Shown here: positions 6,511-7,923 of the stretch, in pieces
Position numbering within the stretch: position 1 is the first letter of the stretch
Layout: each line of letters opens with the position of its first letter
Source of the DNA: Gammaproteobacteria bacterium
GTDB taxonomy: Bacteria; Pseudomonadota; Gammaproteobacteria; S144-34
Assembly: GCA_015487895.1 (NCBI GenBank)
Contig: WFOW01000356.1
Location: 1-7,923 of the forward strand
Length of the DNA stretch: 7,923 nucleotides
Direction: 5' to 3'
Notes under the pieces: generated by a model
Databases searched by the model: none
Seen by the model: the letters and a program-made list of their open reading frames with translations, nothing else
Told to the model about the DNA's origin: nothing
Translations under genes and position numbers: made by a program

Positions 6511-7452
6511 ATGGGACCGAAGGTCAGCATCGTCGGCGCCGGCCGGGTGGGCGAGTCCACGGCCCAGATCCTCGCCATGCAGCAGCTCGCGCGCGAGATC
6601 GTGCTGCTCGACGTGCGCGAGGGGGTGGCCGCCGGCGTCGCCCTCGACATCCAGGAGTCGGCGCCGCTGTTCCGCTTCGACACGCGGGTGCACGGCGGCA
6701 CCGACCCGGCCCTGATGGAGGGCAGCGACATCGTCGTCGTCACCGCGGGGCTGCCGCGCAAGCCCGGCATGTCGCGCTCGGACCTGCTCGACGCGAACGC
6801 GCGCGTGGCGCGCACGGTGGTCGAGCAGATCCTGCAGCACGCGCCCACGGCCATCCTGATCATGGTGACGAACCCCGTCGACGTGCTCACCTACCTCGCC
6901 TGGCGCCAGACGGGGTGGTCGCGGCGGCGCGTCTTCGGCCTGTCGGGCGTGCTGGACGCCGCGCGCATGGCCGCCTTCATCGCGCTCGAGACCGGCTTCT
7001 CGATCCGCGACATCCAGGCGATGGTGCTCGGCGGCCACGGCGACGCCATGGTGCCGATGCCGCGCTACACCACCATCGGGGGCGTGCCCGTGCGCCACTT
7101 CCTCGACGAGGAGGCGCTCGCGCGCATCGTCGAGCGCACCCGCCACGGCGGCGCCGAGATCGTCGCCCTCAAGAAGACCTCGAGCGCCAACGACTCGCCC
7201 GCCGCCGCCATCGCCACCATGATCGACGCCGTGGTCCACGACCGCCGCCGGCTGCTGCCCGTGGTGGCGGTGCTCGAGGGCGAGTACGGCCTCGAGGGCC
7301 TCGCCATGGGCGTGCCCGCGGTGCTCGAGCGCGACGGGGCGAGCCGCGTGGTCGAGCTCGAGCTCACCGACGAGGAGCGCGCCCGCTTCCGGGCCTCGGC
7401 CGATGCGGTGCTGGCCGACATCGCCCGCCTCGAGCGCGCCGCCCGCAGCTAG
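6511..7452 (+). CDS. mdh: Malate dehydrogenase, LDH-like type
   Basis: This is a 313-residue NAD-dependent malate dehydrogenase of the LDH-like group, interconverting malate and oxaloacetate in the TCA cycle. The nucleotide fold opens with VGAGRVGES (G9, G11, G14) and D34 ends the second strand, favouring NAD. The substrate loop is [13 protein letters not shown]83 is the Arg that selects malate (lactate dehydrogenases have Gln there), with R89 the mobile-loop Arg. Then follow TNPVDVLTY, substrate Arg R152 with D149 in GVLDAARM, and catalytic H176 in GGHGDAMVP. Enterobacterial Mdh belongs to a different branch, so this is not the E. coli-type enzyme. AGGAGGGAGGAGG before the ATG is a strong ribosome binding site. 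The same frame is open further upstream, but that part crosses the MazE-like gene, hairpin and promoter. gltA starts 32 bp after the stop. Confidence 0.95.
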   Translation: MGPKVSIVGAGRVGESTAQILAMQQLAREIVLLDVREGVAAGVALDIQESAPLFRFDTRVHGGTDPALMEGSDIVVVTAGLPRKPGMSRSDLLDANARVARTVVEQILQHAPTAILIMVTNPVDVLTYLAWRQTGWSRRRVFGLSGVLDAARMAAFIALETGFSIRDIQAMVLGGHGDAMVPMPRYTTIGGVPVRHFLDEEALARIVERTRHGGAEIVALKKTSSANDSPAAAIATMIDAVVHDRRRLLPVVAVLEGEYGLEGLAMGVPAVLERDGASRVVELELTDEERARFRASADAVLADIARLERAARS

Positions 7453-7484
7453 CCGCAACGAAGCCCACCGCGGAGGAGCCGCAC

Positions 7485-7923
7485 ATGTCCGAGCAGCAGC
7501 GCACCGTGACCCTGGTCGACGAGGCCACCGGCAAGCGGGTGGAGCTGCCCGTGGTGCAGGGCACCATGGGGCCGCCCTCCATCGACATCAGCGGCCTCTA
7601 CCGCGCCACCGGCTACTTCGCCTACGACCCGGGCTTCCTGTCGACGGCCGCCTGCCGCAGCCAGATCACCTATATCGACGGCGAGCAGGGGGTGCTGCTC
7701 TACCGCGGCTACCCCATCGAGCAGCTCGCCGAGCGCTCCACCTTCCTCGAGGTCGCCTACCTGCTGCTCTACGGCGAGCTGCCGACGGCCGACGAGCTCG
7801 CCGGCTTCTCGCGGATCATCACCCACCACACGATGATCAACGAGAACCTCAAGGAGTTCTACCGCGGCTTCTACCACGACGCGCATCCGATGGCGATCAT
7901 GGTCGGCGTGGTGGGCTCGCTGT
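7485..7923 (+). CDS. gltA: Citrate synthase, 5' part (runs off the right edge)
   Basis: 146 codons of citrate synthase are visible, about a third of the usual 425-430. The enzyme condenses oxaloacetate and acetyl-CoA to citrate. The visible part matches the start of E. coli GltA: a short beta-rich N-terminal region ([23 protein letters not shown]), then [58 protein letters not shown], and HHTMIN, then [13 protein letters not shown]. The N-terminal beta region marks the type II (hexameric, often NADH-sensitive) form. The catalytic His and Asp residues lie beyond the window. GGAGGAG precedes the ATG. No terminator or clear promoter lies in the 32-bp gap after mdh, so co-transcription is likely. 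Confidence 0.95.
   Translation, partial: MSEQQRTVTLVDEATGKRVELPVVQGTMGPPSIDISGLYRATGYFAYDPGFLSTAACRSQITYIDGEQGVLLYRGYPIEQLAERSTFLEVAYLLLYGELPTADELAGFSRIITHHTMINENLKEFYRGFYHDAHPMAIMVGVVGSL

Overview
This window is a dense piece of very GC-rich bacterial chromosome. It holds seven complete, confidently recognised genes, one complete gene of a domain of unknown function (DUF3135), and partial genes at both edges. The gene set points to a high-GC gammaproteobacterium: it has a Rho-binding antiterminator of the Rof type, a DUF3135 protein, RimO, a zinc-binding (C+) bL31 and the hexamer-type (type II) citrate synthase start. The lineage call is inference from gene content. I see no tRNA, rRNA, CRISPR array, insertion sequence, phage or plasmid gene.

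Layout from the left. (1) 1-68: the start of an unrecognised gene running leftwards, separated by a perfect 13-bp palindrome from hemW (137-1321, heme chaperone), which is followed by a small rof gene (1334-1585). (2) rimO (1611-2966, minus) converges on rof; a GC-only hairpin fills the 25-bp gap. (3) 2967-3253 is the only sizeable non-coding stretch. It is clearly less GC-rich than the rest and carries DnaA-box-like 9-mers, one overlapping the likely -10 element of rimO and two forming a perfect inverted repeat. (4) A DUF3135 gene (3254-3622), rpmE for ribosomal protein bL31 (3677-3880), and a secreted staphylococcal-nuclease-like protein (3877-4710) whose GTG start overlaps the rpmE stop codon. 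(5) A malate/citrate block: stand-alone malic enzyme (4777-6051), a small MazE/AbrB-like protein with no toxin partner (6080-6382), LDH-like malate dehydrogenase (6511-7452), and citrate synthase gltA (7485 to beyond the right edge).

How the parts fit together. Malic enzyme, malate dehydrogenase and citrate synthase sit at the malate/pyruvate/oxaloacetate/citrate node, so the right half looks like a central-carbon cluster of two transcription units (malic enzyme plus the MazE-like gene; mdh plus gltA). RimO modifies ribosomal protein S12 and bL31 is a ribosomal subunit, so the middle has a loose translation theme. Rof inhibits Rho; no classical hairpin plus long U-tract was found at any gene end, although a weaker terminator-like hairpin follows rpmE.

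Most of the window is ordinary housekeeping sequence. The points deserving a second look are the DnaA-box cluster, the terminator-like hairpin inside the nuclease signal-peptide codons, and the orphan MazE-like gene flanked by two copies of one hairpin sequence. I found no clear evidence for a wholly new biological system.
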